64,000 nucleotides of DNA from Confluentibacter flavum (GTDB lineage: Bacteria > Bacteroidota > Bacteroidia > Flavobacteriales > Flavobacteriaceae), in contig NZ_PJEO01000009.1 of NCBI RefSeq assembly GCF_002843175.1, positions 1-64,000 on the forward strand, written 5' to 3'. Under the pieces are notes generated by a model. That model was given only the letters and a program-made list of their open reading frames with translations. It was not told the DNA's origin and did not search any database. Below are positions 9,203 through 19,311 of this stretch, one piece after another (within the stretch, counting starts at the first letter, position 1; each line of letters begins with the position of its first letter). Made by a program: the position numbers and the translations under genes.

Positions 9203-10231
9203 ATGACTAATTACAAAGATAATCCCTTGGACAATTTTGAATTGTCCCATTCAGATATAAAAACTATAGGGAAAGACTTACAAAGACCCGAGTGTATTTT
9301 GGCAGAACCTAATGGCTCGCTTTGGGTTGCTGATGCCAGAGGCGGAGTGATGAGAATCTCAAAAGACGGTTCGCAACAATTGATAACGCAAACCGGTTCC
9401 GATTTTTTTGGAGCAGCTAAAAGTGAAGCTACAAGATATTTAGAGGGAACTTTGCCCAATGGTTTGGCTTTCGCCGATAATGGTGATATATTAATTTCGA
9501 ATTTTGGCACGGATCGTTTGGAACGTATGACACGAACTGGACATACCATAGTATTGGCCGATAAAATAGAAGGTGAAGAAATAGGGAAAGTTAATTTTGT
9601 TTTAAGGGATTCTAAAAACAGAATTTGGATAACTATTTCTACCAAAACCAAGAATTGGATGCATGCTTTAAAGCATGACCTTAAAGATGGATATGTCGCC
9701 AGATATGAAAATGGTGCTTTTCGGATTATGGCCGATGGATTTGGGTTTACCAATGAAATACGATTCGATAAAAACGAAGAATATTTATATATTGTGGAAA
9801 CAACAGGCGGTTGTATTACTAGAATGAGGCTTACCGAAAATGGCGATTTGGTTGATAGGGAAATTTTTGGACCGAGCAAACTAGGAAAAGGTGCTTGGCC
9901 AGATGGCATTGCCTTTGATGATTATGGAAATCTATGGGGAACCACTGTGTATTCAGATAAGCTGTTCGTTTTAACTCCAGAAGGCGATATGAAAACGCTC
10001 TTGGATGAAGGTGATCCAGTAAAGGTTGAGGCGCTTGAAAAGGCATTTTATAGCAACAGTGTCACAGAAGACGTTCTTTTCGCTACGGGTCAAGGCATTG
10101 CACCTTGGATGGCTAGTGTGACCTTTGGTGGCCCTGATTTGCGAACGGTTTATATCGGTTCTCTTAAAGGAAAAAATATTCCCTATTTTAAATCTCCAGT
10201 GCCTGGTTTACCCATGGTTCATTGGAAATAA
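9203..10231 (+). CDS. SMP-30/gluconolactonase-family lactonase, cytoplasmic
   Basis: This is a 342-residue six-bladed propeller of the SMP-30/LRE family, which hydrolyses aldonolactones using a divalent metal. Candidate ligands are the Glu in RPECILAEP, the Asn in FTNEIRFD and the Asp in WPDGIAFDD. No signal peptide is present, unlike the paralogues at 25451-27388 and 27427-28407, so the same reaction type seems to be encoded for both compartments. It lies 23 bp after the semialdehyde dehydrogenase gene and 22 bp before the alcohol dehydrogenase gene, so co-transcription is likely. Confidence 0.85.
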   Translation: MTNYKDNPLDNFELSHSDIKTIGKDLQRPECILAEPNGSLWVADARGGVMRISKDGSQQLITQTGSDFFGAAKSEATRYLEGTLPNGLAFADNGDILISNFGTDRLERMTRTGHTIVLADKIEGEEIGKVNFVLRDSKNRIWITISTKTKNWMHALKHDLKDGYVARYENGAFRIMADGFGFTNEIRFDKNEEYLYIVETTGGCITRMRLTENGDLVDREIFGPSKLGKGAWPDGIAFDDYGNLWGTTVYSDKLFVLTPEGDMKTLLDEGDPVKVEALEKAFYSNSVTEDVLFATGQGIAPWMASVTFGGPDLRTVYIGSLKGKNIPYFKSPVPGLPMVHWK

Positions 10232-10253
10232 TTATTAAATAATAAAAAAAAGA

Positions 10254-11330
10254 ATGATGCAATTACCAAAAGAAATGGATGCTCTTGTTTTAAAAGGAGT
10301 CAGGGATTTTTCAATAGAAACGGTGCCCGTTCCCATTCCCGATGCAGATGAGGTTATTTGTAAAGTGGACACGACGTTTATTTGTGGCACAGATCCACAT
10401 ATAATTAATGGCGATTTTCCTAATTTTTGGCCAACTGGTTATCCTTTTATCCCCGGGCACGAATGGTCTGGTACCATTGTACAAACAGGAAAAAGAGCTT
10501 CACAATTAGGTTGGAATGAAGGCGATAGAGTTTGCGGCATTTCCCATTGTGGCTGTGGCTATTGTGAAATGTGTTTAAAAGGACGATATAATATCTGTTT
10601 AAATTATGGAAACGAGAACAAAGGTCATAGACAGTATGGTCATTATACACCTGGTGCTTATGCGCAATACATGAGGTCTTCAGTAAAAAGCATCTTTAAA
10701 GTTCCTGATGACATGTCTCTTGAATATGCTGCATGCGTCGATCCATTAAGCATTGCTTTATATACTGTAAAAAGATCTAGAATGCAGCCTGGTGACGATA
10801 TTCTCATTTTAGGAACAGGTCCACAAGGTTTAATGGCCATTTTATGTGCGAAAGCCATGGGAGCAGGAAGAATATTCGCTGCGGGCAATGGAGAAAGACT
10901 TAAGAAAGCCGAGGAATTAGGAGCTATTCCCATTGATTACAGGGTAGAAGATGTTGTCGAAAAAATAAAGGATTTAACCAATGGAAGAGGTGTTCCGGCT
11001 GTTTTGGAATGTGCGGGAACGTCCAAATCAATTACCCAAGCCTGTTTAGCTGTATCTAAGGGTGGTGTTGTATCAGTTATTGGTATTCCGCATTCAGACC
11101 CTTCGCTTCCATTAAAAAGAATTGTTTTGGAGGAAGTTGAGATTGTGGGCAACAGGGCCAATCCCAATACGGCGCAACCGACCATTGAACTGCTCCAAAA
11201 TAAAAGAATCGATTTAACACCATTGATGACACATCGGTTTGCCCTAAAGGATTTTGGTAAAGCGTTGGACATTTTTGAGAAACGGGAAGATGGAGCCATT
11301 AAAGTGGCGACCAAACCAAATGGGTTATAA
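10254..11330 (+). CDS. Zinc-dependent medium-chain alcohol/polyol dehydrogenase
   Basis: The protein has 358 residues in the two-domain MDR fold. Candidate catalytic-zinc ligands are Cys44 (ICGTD) and His69-Glu70 (GHEW). The structural zinc is held by Cys101, Cys104, Cys107 and Cys115. The nucleotide-binding motif GTGPQG is at 187-192. It resembles threonine/sorbitol dehydrogenase-type enzymes that oxidise secondary alcohols of sugars or sugar acids with NAD(P). The start is a double ATG, and either codon is possible. It is a probable cytoplasmic step in the operon, next to a lactonase and an SDR. The substrate is unknown. Confidence 0.88.
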   Translation: MMQLPKEMDALVLKGVRDFSIETVPVPIPDADEVICKVDTTFICGTDPHIINGDFPNFWPTGYPFIPGHEWSGTIVQTGKRASQLGWNEGDRVCGISHCGCGYCEMCLKGRYNICLNYGNENKGHRQYGHYTPGAYAQYMRSSVKSIFKVPDDMSLEYAACVDPLSIALYTVKRSRMQPGDDILILGTGPQGLMAILCAKAMGAGRIFAAGNGERLKKAEELGAIPIDYRVEDVVEKIKDLTNGRGVPAVLECAGTSKSITQACLAVSKGGVVSVIGIPHSDPSLPLKRIVLEEVEIVGNRANPNTAQPTIELLQNKRIDLTPLMTHRFALKDFGKALDIFEKREDGAIKVATKPNGL

Positions 11331-11362
11331 TAAGAATAAAAAACTATTAAACTAAACTAATT

Positions 11363-12118
11363 ATGAGTAACAAAGTAATGATTGTAAGTGGCGGTGCTTC
11401 TGGCTTAGGCCTTGCAGCTGCAGAAAAATTTGCAAAAAACGGTTATAATATCGTAATCATAGACATAGATAAAGAAAAAGGAGAAAAGGCAGAAGCAAAA
11501 ATTAAAAGCATGGGACAAGACGCTATTTTTTGCCTGTGTGATATCTCAAATAATGAACAAATAAAAGAGGCAGAAAAACAGACAAAAGAACGTTTTGGAA
11601 GGGCTGATGTTCTTATCAACAATGCTGGTCTAGAAGTAAGGGGTAGCATCTTACAGTGTAGCGAAGAAGATTGGGTAAAATTATATAATATCAACCTAAA
11701 AGGAATTTACTATATGACCAATGCTTTTGCGCCAATGATGATTGAACAAGGCAAAGGAGCTATTGTAAATACAGGTTCTATTCTTGGTTATAGAACGGTT
11801 GGTGAACGCGCTGCTTATTCTTCTTCAAAGGGGGCGATTGATACATTAACTAGGAGTATGGCTTTTGATTTAGCCCAAAATAATATCAGGGTTAATTGTG
11901 TGGCACCAGGAGCTATTGATACACCTTTATTAAGAGGATCCATAAACGATTCTCCAGACCCTGAAGAAACAGAAAACTTCTTAAATTCAAAGAGTGTGTT
12001 AAATAGAATGGGAACGTCTGAGGAAGTTGCTAATGTGATGTATTTTTTAGCATCAGATGAAGCGTCGTTTGTTACTGGAGCCACTTATTTTGTTGATGGT
12101 GGATGGTCTATAATGTAA
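11363..12118 (+). CDS. Short-chain dehydrogenase/reductase (SDR)
   Basis: This 251-residue classical SDR has the glycine motif GGASGLG at 10-16, NNAG at 86-89, catalytic Ser139, Tyr152 and Lys156 (YSSSK), and the C-terminal FVTGATYFVDGGW signature. It probably oxidises or reduces a sugar or keto-sugar-acid hydroxyl with NAD(H) or NADP(H) in the cytoplasm. The leader has AAACTAAACTAA at 11349-11360, a motif shared with many genes of the region. Non-phosphorylative L-fucose and rhamnose routes use SDR, lactonase, dehydratase and aldolase steps. That parallel is suggestive only. Confidence 0.88.
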   Translation: MSNKVMIVSGGASGLGLAAAEKFAKNGYNIVIIDIDKEKGEKAEAKIKSMGQDAIFCLCDISNNEQIKEAEKQTKERFGRADVLINNAGLEVRGSILQCSEEDWVKLYNINLKGIYYMTNAFAPMMIEQGKGAIVNTGSILGYRTVGERAAYSSSKGAIDTLTRSMAFDLAQNNIRVNCVAPGAIDTPLLRGSINDSPDPEETENFLNSKSVLNRMGTSEEVANVMYFLASDEASFVTGATYFVDGGWSIM

Positions 12119-12175
12119 AATTTATCAGACTAAAATCAGTAAATAATTAATAATTTCATTAAAACATAGAGGCTA

Positions 12176-14263
12176 GTGATTTATTTAGAAAATAAAGAAA
12201 ACCTAATCAATAAGGGTATAACCCAATTGCTTGAAATAAAGGATGCCGAAATCCGATTATTAAGTCTTTACCAATGCAGACACGCCATCGATAATGGCAT
12301 TCACATAGGTGGTGCTTTTTCGGCCACGATTCCTATGGTAAGTCTTTTCTATGGGGGTATTATCGATGTCAATATTGAAAACCCAACGGCTATTGATCAA
12401 GATCAATTTGTATTAAGTAAAGGACATGCCGTGGCCACGTTGGCTTCCATTTATGCGGACTTAGGTTATTTTGATAAAGAAATTTTAAAAAATTCCAGAT
12501 CTATTTCAAGTGTGCTCAATGGTCATCCAGGACCTGTGCTTCCTGGTGTTCACGTTGCTACAGGCCCTATGGGACAAGGTATGGGTGTGGCACAAGGTTT
12601 TGCAATTGCCGGACAACAAACTACAAATTTCGATGTTTATGCATTAACGGGAGATGGGGAATTACAAGAAGGCCCCATTTGGGAAGCTGTTATGTTTGCA
12701 GGTGCCAAGCGTTTGGAGAATTTATGTGTAATGGTAGATAACAATGGTGGCCAATTGGACATTGTTTCAAGCTTACATTTTCCTTATCATAATTTAAGAG
12801 CAAACTTTGAAAGTTTTGGTTGGAGGGTTCTTGAAATTGATGCTACACAATACCATACAGTTTACGAAGCATTACATCAGTTTAAATATCAACCAAGAGA
12901 CGGAAGGCCAACAGCTATTATTTGTAAATCAACCAAAGGACATGGTGGATTTTCAAACCTAATGAATAATCACAAATCAACCTTAGGCGCTGAATTGCTT
13001 GATCAAGAAGAAGCTTTTCATAAGAATACTAGAGCACAAAAGGAAAAAGCATTTTGCAATTTTTTCAATAAGATTTTAAAGGAAGTAAATTTATCTGAGG
13101 TTACCAATGTTTTAGAGCAACACGCACAGCAAATGGGTTTTGCACTCAATTTGGATGGTTCAGAGTTAAAAAAAGTATCCAATATACCTGCTAAAGTTAA
13201 ACTAAAGAAGGCTGATGTAAGGAACAAAAAAATAGAATATAAGTCTGAAAAACTGCCTAAACTAGAACATGGAAAGCTTTATGCGGCAGACAAAGTGATA
13301 GAAAGTGCCATGAAGATTTTTGCTTTGGATGAACGTATTTTTTCAATTGACTCTGATTTGGCATCTACCAGCGGACTTCAATCTGGAGTGGGGCATGTTG
13401 ATAAAAGAAGGGCGTTGAATGTAGGTGTTGCAGAAGCAAACATGATGTTGATTGGTGAAGCGTTGAGTGTTCTTGGTTCCAATGTTTGGGTAAGTACTTT
13501 TTGTCCGTTTTTCGATTGGAAAATACTTAGAAGAATTGCTGTTGGGCATCAAGAAAGATTAGAGATTATTGAATCTAAAGGCTGGCTGTCTGAAGGTCAT
13601 GGCATTGATTATACCATGGTGGTCACTGCGGCAGATTTAGATACACAATCCAACGGAGCTACCCACATGGGTAATGATGACGCCTTGTTAATGAATGAGG
13701 CGGCTCATGTTAACATAATAAATGTTTCGTGTCCACAACAATTGTTGAGCATCATGAAATGGATTGTAGAAGGAAATAAAGGGATTATTTACCTAAGAAT
13801 TCTAAGAGCGCCTTCTAAAGTAATTTATAATGCCGATTTTAAATTTGAATTTGGAAAATCCTACCCCGTTGTTCAAAGAGATAAAGTTCATGCCTATATC
13901 GTAACAAGTGGCAGAAGCGTTTTTGAATCCATGGATGCCAGTGATATTTTATTGGCTGACGGATTTGGTGTGAATATCATCGATATGCCTTCGATTGATT
14001 CTAATACCATCATCGAACTGTACAATACAGGAAAACCTATTTTTATTGCTGAACAGAATAATGGTTATTTATGGACAAATTTCAGAAAAGTACTTTTTTC
14101 AAATTTAGAATCAATTAATACCAAAAACATACACCCTATCAATCTAACCGTTGATGGTGAAATAAATTATATCCATTCCGGAACTTATAGCGAATTGGCA
14201 GAACATTATGGGTTAAATGCCGATAGGCTCAGTAAACAAATTCTTAACATACTAAAAAGTTAG
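12176..14263 (+). CDS. Transketolase-like thiamine-diphosphate enzyme, single chain
   Basis: The protein has 695 residues. The N-terminal half has the thiamine-diphosphate motif, starting GDGELQEG (159) and ending with NN (189-190), and the substrate-side blocks SKGHAVAT and GHPGP. The second half has the pyrimidine-binding domain with the catalytic glutamate near residue 420 (NVGVAEANM), followed by a C-terminal domain. Many accessory bacterial transketolases are split into two genes; this one is fused. The start is GTG with AGAGG a few bases upstream. It overlaps nothing and the next gene begins 4 bp after its stop. It may move two-carbon units between sugars made by this operon, but it could also be a DXS-like side branch. 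Confidence 0.85.
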   Translation: MIYLENKENLINKGITQLLEIKDAEIRLLSLYQCRHAIDNGIHIGGAFSATIPMVSLFYGGIIDVNIENPTAIDQDQFVLSKGHAVATLASIYADLGYFDKEILKNSRSISSVLNGHPGPVLPGVHVATGPMGQGMGVAQGFAIAGQQTTNFDVYALTGDGELQEGPIWEAVMFAGAKRLENLCVMVDNNGGQLDIVSSLHFPYHNLRANFESFGWRVLEIDATQYHTVYEALHQFKYQPRDGRPTAIICKSTKGHGGFSNLMNNHKSTLGAELLDQEEAFHKNTRAQKEKAFCNFFNKILKEVNLSEVTNVLEQHAQQMGFALNLDGSELKKVSNIPAKVKLKKADVRNKKIEYKSEKLPKLEHGKLYAADKVIESAMKIFALDERIFSIDSDLASTSGLQSGVGHVDKRRALNVGVAEANMMLIGEALSVLGSNVWVSTFCPFFDWKILRRIAVGHQERLEIIESKGWLSEGHGIDYTMVVTAADLDTQSNGATHMGNDDALLMNEAAHVNIINVSCPQQLLSIMKWIVEGNKGIIYLRILRAPSKVIYNADFKFEFGKSYPVVQRDKVHAYIVTSGRSVFESMDASDILLADGFGVNIIDMPSIDSNTIIELYNTGKPIFIAEQNNGYLWTNFRKVLFSNLESINTKNIHPINLTVDGEINYIHSGTYSELAEHYGLNADRLSKQILNILKS

Positions 14264-14266
14264 AAA

Positions 14267-14647
14267 ATGACAATAATACATGAAAGTGATGTAGAAGAAG
14301 TAAGCCACCCTGGGCGATTTATGAAATGGTTAGCCAATGAAGATTCTTTACAAGCTAAAAATTTATCAGTTTGCGTCATCAGGGTGTTGCCAGGTGAAAC
14401 GGTGAGACCTGCACATTCCCATCCCAATAGTGAGGAATTGATATATATTATTAATGGTGAAGGAAAAGTAATGATCGAAAATGAAGTCGGCGATGTGAGA
14501 TCTGGCTCGGCCATTCTTTTTGAACAGGGAAAAATCCATATGCTGAAAAACACGGGAGATACAGAAATGAAGGTCATTTGTTTTTTTGCTCCTGCAACCA
14601 ATATTGATAATTATAAAACCTTTGACGATATTACATTTCCTGAATAA
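14267..14647 (+). CDS. Small single-domain cupin
   Basis: This 126-residue protein has one cupin fold. Likely metal ligands are in HSHPNSEELIYIINGEG (two His and a Glu) and the second-motif histidine in GKIHML. It is the last gene of the plus-strand operon, immediately after the transketolase-like gene and before a strong terminator. Cupins of this size include sugar-acid isomerases, lyases and binding proteins, so its function stays open. Confidence 0.78.
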   Translation: MTIIHESDVEEVSHPGRFMKWLANEDSLQAKNLSVCVIRVLPGETVRPAHSHPNSEELIYIINGEGKVMIENEVGDVRSGSAILFEQGKIHMLKNTGDTEMKVICFFAPATNIDNYKTFDDITFPE

Positions 14648-14670
14648 TAGTTAGATTTCCGTACAAAACA

Positions 14671-14703
14671 AAAAACCACAGATTTTATACTGTGGTTTTT
14701 TCT
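14671..14703 (+). terminator. Rho-independent terminator of the first operon
   Basis: AAAACCACAG pairs with CTGTGGTTTT around an 8-base AT-rich loop, followed by a T run. The A-rich 5' flank makes it usable from the minus strand as well, where it would serve the convergent acetylesterase gene ending at 14723. Confidence 0.88.
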
Positions 14704-14722
14704 TATAAAAACTATTTGATTT

Positions 14723-16693
14723 TTATTTAATTTCAATTTCAAAAGGAGACGCCGGTAATCCTTCCTTATTATAAAGATTTGGATTATCTGGATTATCTGC
14801 CCAAGCATAGCGTACATATTTAGGTTCTAAAATGGTATCACTCCAAACAACTATATTATCTCCTTCAATTTTAGCTTGTGCCCAAACAAATTTTTTGTCT
14901 TCGCCTGCTATTGCAAATTCACTTAATGCTTCACCATCATAACTTGTCAATCCGCTTCCTATATGACTGAACGACATAATAACTTTGTTTTCTTCCATTT
15001 TATAATTCTTATATAAAGGTCCAGAATAAACAATGTCTTGACCATAAGCAAGTTTTAGACCAGCTAGGGCCATACGCTCGCCAACATCTTTTTTGTTGTC
15101 TGGATGAATATCGTTCCATTCGCCCAAATCAATGTTTACGGTCATGGCGGTATTTGGTATGGAAAGTGCTTTTAATTGAGACTGTCTAAGTTCTGCCCAA
15201 TTACTTTCAGAAGGCACATAAGACACATCCATAAAATTAGGGAGTTGTGCATAAATTACAGGCATGTCTGGGCGGTTAAACACGGTTCTCAAACCATCGA
15301 TTAAGGCATGCATATAACTTTCATAAATTTTAGCTTGACCTGTATTGCTTTCACCTTGATACCATAATATGCCTGTCATAGGGAATTGTTTGTAGGGTGC
15401 TATCATGGCATTATATAAAGATGTGGGCTCGTTTTGTGGATTGATTCTTCTTGGTCGTGGTGCATCAGTATTATTTCTTCTAAAAGCTGAAAAATCCATT
15501 GGAGGGAATACCTCGCCGACTTTATATTGCCAATAACCTTTTAAGTCGATAGTATCTTTTTCTGTAAACATATAATACGGTTTATCAGGTACAAAACCAC
15601 CTTTTCCATTATTATTGGTGACCCTTACTACAAAAATGTTCTTACCAGCTTTCAATAAGTTAGCAGGAACTTTATATCGCCTTTGTGGGTATTGGTATGT
15701 TTTTTCACCAACTTTTACACCGTTAATATATAGCTCGTCGGCATCTATAATTCTACCCAAAAAGACTCTGGCTTCTTTATTTTGCATAGACTCGGGTAGT
15801 TCAATCTCCCTGCGGTACCAAACCACGCCGTTTAAATCTTTAGCACCTTGATCTTCCCAATAACCAGGAATATTAATGGTTCGCCAATTTTTCGGAGTAA
15901 AATTAACATCATACCAAGGTAATTCACCTATTAATCCTTTATCTGTAGGTTTAGACGGCGTTCGGTTAATGGCGGGGCCATTTCTCATTTGGCTATTTAC
16001 AAATGCGGTGTCTCTATCTTCTTCAATAATTTTTAAAATTTCTGGTAAATTCTTGAAGCCCTCTTTTGGTGTCCAGGCTTCTATGGGTGTGCCACCCACG
16101 CTCGCATTCACTAAACCAATGGGGATATGGTATTTTTCATAAATCTTCTTTGCAAAAAAGTAAGCCACAGCCGAAAAAGGTCTGACGTCTTCACCAACGG
16201 CTTTTAGCCATTCACCACCTTCTAAATCGTCTTTAGGGCCCGAAATACTAGTTGTTGTTGGTATTTTAAAATGACGAATTTCTGTGTTGTTGGCATTTTT
16301 AATTTCATCGGCATAGGTAACATCATGAATATCCAATTCGTGTACCATGTTAGATTGTCCGGTGCATAACCATACATCACCAATTAAAATATCTTTAACT
16401 TCAACAGTATTATTTCCAGAAATGTTCATGGTGAAAGGGCCGCCAGCTTTCATTTTTGGTAAGGTTATGGTCCAATTGCCTTCAGCAGAAGCTTTTGTTC
16501 TATATTTTTTTCCTTTAAAGGTCACTACAACTGATTCACCGGGAGAAGCCCATCCCCACACGGGAATTTTAGCATCACGTTGAAGCACAACGCCATCACT
16601 TATTAGTTTAGGAAGTTTTACATCGGCGAAGCAAGTTGAAATTGAAATTAAAAAGAGGATTAATGTAATGATGCTCTTAGTTTGTTTAATCAT
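14723..16693 (-). CDS. Sialate O-acetylesterase-family SGNH esterase with inserted jelly-roll
   Basis: This exported protein has 656 residues and a signal peptide to about residue 23. The SGNH domain has the nucleophile Ser114 in GQSNM, the QGESN block and the NDIHPDNK segment with the catalytic Asp/His. Residues about 270-385 form an inserted beta-sandwich (galactose-binding-like) not present in the shorter paralogue at 30942-32369. Family members remove O-acetyl groups from sialic acids and from plant or algal glycans. Here a generic deacetylase role on the substrate of the locus is more likely, because no sialic acid genes are near. Its leader ends in CTACTAAATATG, a weak form of the shared leader motif. 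Confidence 0.87.
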   Translation of the reverse strand: MIKQTKSIITLILFLISISTCFADVKLPKLISDGVVLQRDAKIPVWGWASPGESVVVTFKGKKYRTKASAEGNWTITLPKMKAGGPFTMNISGNNTVEVKDILIGDVWLCTGQSNMVHELDIHDVTYADEIKNANNTEIRHFKIPTTTSISGPKDDLEGGEWLKAVGEDVRPFSAVAYFFAKKIYEKYHIPIGLVNASVGGTPIEAWTPKEGFKNLPEILKIIEEDRDTAFVNSQMRNGPAINRTPSKPTDKGLIGELPWYDVNFTPKNWRTINIPGYWEDQGAKDLNGVVWYRREIELPESMQNKEARVFLGRIIDADELYINGVKVGEKTYQYPQRRYKVPANLLKAGKNIFVVRVTNNNGKGGFVPDKPYYMFTEKDTIDLKGYWQYKVGEVFPPMDFSAFRRNNTDAPRPRRINPQNEPTSLYNAMIAPYKQFPMTGILWYQGESNTGQAKIYESYMHALIDGLRTVFNRPDMPVIYAQLPNFMDVSYVPSESNWAELRQSQLKALSIPNTAMTVNIDLGEWNDIHPDNKKDVGERMALAGLKLAYGQDIVYSGPLYKNYKMEENKVIMSFSHIGSGLTSYDGEALSEFAIAGEDKKFVWAQAKIEGDNIVVWSDTILEPKYVRYAWADNPDNPNLYNKEGLPASPFEIEIK

Positions 16694-16786
16694 ATTTAGT
16701 AGTTTATCAAGTTTTGTTTTTTTTTAAAATATTTATTTATGGAACCATATAAAGGATAAATAAAAAGTTAATAAATGTGACTTGTT

Positions 16787-17902
16787 TTAGAATTTTTTTT
16801 GCGAAAATTTTTCAGCATTTACAGAAGGATTAACAACAACTTCAAACTCTATGACTCCTAGAATTAATTCTTCTTTTGTTAGGACTTCAACTTCCCATTC
16901 ACCTTCCTTAATATTGCTTTTGTATGTGTAACCGCGATAACCATTGTTTCTTCCTCCGGTTATTTCAAATTCAATATCATCAGCAATTTCCCAAGCTTCC
17001 TGTGTTTTATTATACCATTTCCATCTATGGATAATGGATTGCTCTAAAGCCGTTGGAGCAAATATGGATGAAAAAATATATACTTTTTCAGTTGGCGTAT
17101 AATTAAATTTTAAATTATGGTCACGCCAAAAAATGTCCTGGCTATCTGCTTCATATGTTACAATATATGTATTGTCTTCAATAGTAACATTATGTGCAAC
17201 AATACCAGCCTCTAATGCTAATGGAACTGGTGGGATTAATTTGAAAAAGTAAAAAGAATTAATGGAAAAATAAATGGAAAGTATTAAGCCAATAATTCTC
17301 CCCAAATGTACTTCTGCTCTCATGCTTGGGCTCACCGAATAAATAAAAATAATTAATGTAAGGGTGCAAGCTAAACTTACCACACCTGAGATAAGAAATA
17401 TGTTCATGTTCATTTCTTTGGCCAGTACAGGAATCATAAATGCAAAGAAAGTGAAGCTTATAAAAAAATAGATGCTGAACTGTAAATACTTATTTGAAAT
17501 TCGTTTTTTGAGAAATTCATTAGCCACAAGTAACGTCACTAAAATTATAAAAAAACAGACTGTTTTAGAAAGAGAGACGCTTCTGGAAAAATAAATAACA
17601 TAGGCACCAGAAAGACCACCAAAGAAAAATTGTATGACCAATGGAAAATATGCTTCATACTTTTCAAGCCAGGTGTTTTTCCATTTTCCGTCATCTGCTA
17701 CATTATAAAAATAAAGACTTATACTTAAAAGAGACATGTACAAGCACAACACAATTAAATCATATAACTGATCAATTCTACCAAGTGTTAAGGTGTCAAA
17801 AATAAATCCGCCAATAAAAAAAATAAGGGGAACATACTTTTGGTGCTTTTTTAGAAACCTATTTATGGCACTGTTTCTATACTTCGCCCAAATTCTTTTC
17901 AT
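16787..17902 (-). CDS. DUF2914-type polytopic membrane protein
   Basis: The protein has 371 residues. The first two thirds contain about seven hydrophobic segments starting near residue 28. The C-terminal soluble domain of about 140 residues, with HRWKWYN and EGEWEVEVLT, matches the DUF2914 type. Its function is unknown. The gene is preceded by a leader of about 90 bp containing a long dyad that is almost the same as the one before the beta-helix protein gene at 35023-36654, which suggests shared control. It lies 93 bp upstream of the acetylesterase gene on the same strand. Confidence 0.7.
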   Translation of the reverse strand: MKRIWAKYRNSAINRFLKKHQKYVPLIFFIGGFIFDTLTLGRIDQLYDLIVLCLYMSLLSISLYFYNVADDGKWKNTWLEKYEAYFPLVIQFFFGGLSGAYVIYFSRSVSLSKTVCFFIILVTLLVANEFLKKRISNKYLQFSIYFFISFTFFAFMIPVLAKEMNMNIFLISGVVSLACTLTLIIFIYSVSPSMRAEVHLGRIIGLILSIYFSINSFYFFKLIPPVPLALEAGIVAHNVTIEDNTYIVTYEADSQDIFWRDHNLKFNYTPTEKVYIFSSIFAPTALEQSIIHRWKWYNKTQEAWEIADDIEFEITGGRNNGYRGYTYKSNIKEGEWEVEVLTKEELILGVIEFEVVVNPSVNAEKFSQKKF

Positions 17903-17998
17903 ATGTAAATAATTATTGTTTTAGAGGTCATATGGTATCGCTTTATTTTCATTGGTGTTTATTTGCAATAAACTTGTTATTAATGGCGATTTCATATG
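17900..17998 (-). promoter_or_regulatory. Leader with long dyad, shared with the gene starting at 36654
   Basis: Arms CATATGGTATCGC (17929-17941) and GCGATTTCATATG (17986-17998) form an imperfect inverted repeat with 44 bases between them. The interval also matches 36652-36742 nearly base for base, from the start codon outward. The match stops where coding begins, so this is a duplicated non-coding leader and not a duplicated gene. It could be an operator, a structured 5' UTR or a small non-autonomous repeat. Confidence 0.6.
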
Positions 17999-18164
17999 TT
18001 TATCTTAACAGGATTAAATATAGGGTAATAATCAAATTATACCCCCTTTGTTTAAGTTATTTGTGAACCTAACAAATATGAAGCCAGAATTAATTTGAAA
18101 CCTAATAAAAAAAATAATCATTCAGTCACCTTTCATATAAATGATTTATTAGAAATGTAGAGGA

Positions 18165-19163
18165 TTATTTAGTTTTTCGATTTATTAAGACTGTGGGATT
18201 TACAATATGTGGAATTCTATTGTTTCTATAAAATTCAATGATATTTGTGGCTGCCAATCGAGCCATCTCATTTCTCGCCTCAATAGTAGCAGAACCAATA
18301 TGGGGTAAAATGGATACATTTTCCATGTGTAACAACGGATTGTTTGGAAGCATTGGTTCCGGATTTGAAACATCCAATCCAGCTCCCCAAATCATGTTAG
18401 TGTTTAATGCTTCAATTAAATCCAATTCATTATGAACCATGCCGCGAGATGTGTTTATAAATATGGATGTCGGTTTCATTTTGCTAAAAGCATCTTTATT
18501 AAAAATACCTTCGGTTTTAGCGTTTAATGAACAGTGTACCGAAATAACATCACTTTGTGATAATAACCTATTGAAATCAACAAAGGTGGCATCAATTTCC
18601 TTTTCAGCATCTAAATTGGGTTTTGAGTTAGTGTATATAATGTTCATGTTGTAAGCACCTTTACATCTTTTAGCCATTTCAATACCTATTCTACCCAAAC
18701 CAAAAACACCTAATGTTTTATTTTTGAGCTCCATACCTAAATTTGCTTTAGGTCTAAAATAACTCCACTCGCCATTAATGATCTGCTTATGCATGTAAAA
18801 CATTTTTCTGGAAGTAGCAATCATTAACCCAAAAGCTATGTCTGCTGTTGCGTCACTCATGGCATTGGGTGCGTAACCAATTGGGATTCCTAATTTGGTG
18901 GCTTCAGGAATATCAATATTATCATATCCAGCTGCAAATTGGGAAATAATATCAAGGTGAGAACACGCGTTTAAAAATCGCTTGTCTATATTATCAGAGC
19001 CTGCACAAAATAAGGCATCGTGCAACTTGGCGTTTTCAATTAACTCATCTTGGGTCATGGGCCTATCTTCATTCCAAGTTGTGACGTTAAACCCATTATT
19101 TCTTAATAGATAGACCCCAATCTCAGGGAAAAGTTTAGAGATAAATATCTTTTTACTGTTCAT
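18165..19163 (-). CDS. D-2-hydroxyacid dehydrogenase (glyoxylate/hydroxypyruvate reductase-like)
   Basis: This 332-residue cytoplasmic enzyme of the D-isomer-specific 2-hydroxyacid dehydrogenase family has the Rossmann motif GLGRIG at 155-160 and the catalytic triad Arg240 (NTSRG), Glu269 (NPEPM) and His288 (LPHIGS). It reversibly reduces 2-keto acids such as glyoxylate, hydroxypyruvate or 2-ketogluconate with NAD(P)H. That fits a locus expected to produce keto acids or hydroxy-aldehyde fragments. It is monocistronic in appearance, with about 260 bp to the gene starting at 17902. Confidence 0.88.
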   Translation of the reverse strand: MNSKKIFISKLFPEIGVYLLRNNGFNVTTWNEDRPMTQDELIENAKLHDALFCAGSDNIDKRFLNACSHLDIISQFAAGYDNIDIPEATKLGIPIGYAPNAMSDATADIAFGLMIATSRKMFYMHKQIINGEWSYFRPKANLGMELKNKTLGVFGLGRIGIEMAKRCKGAYNMNIIYTNSKPNLDAEKEIDATFVDFNRLLSQSDVISVHCSLNAKTEGIFNKDAFSKMKPTSIFINTSRGMVHNELDLIEALNTNMIWGAGLDVSNPEPMLPNNPLLHMENVSILPHIGSATIEARNEMARLAATNIIEFYRNNRIPHIVNPTVLINRKTK

Positions 19164-19311
19164 ACTTTATATGCCGAATATTAGAAAACTTTACTATACT
19201 ATCTAATACTATTTGGCTCCTTTAATTTGCTTGTTGAATTTATAAATATAACAAACTAATTTATCTTAGGATATAATTGATTGTAGAAGTGTGGATGTTA
19301 CAACTTTGAAT

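Noticed and set aside
9211-9909. Minus-strand open frame of 232 codons
   Set aside because: It is opposite the SMP-30 lactonase gene, with no family features and low-complexity Ser/Pro-rich composition; an antisense shadow.
14723-16693. Sialic acid catabolism
   Set aside because: No sialidase, sialate lyase, epimerase or transporter is present; the esterase family is broad.
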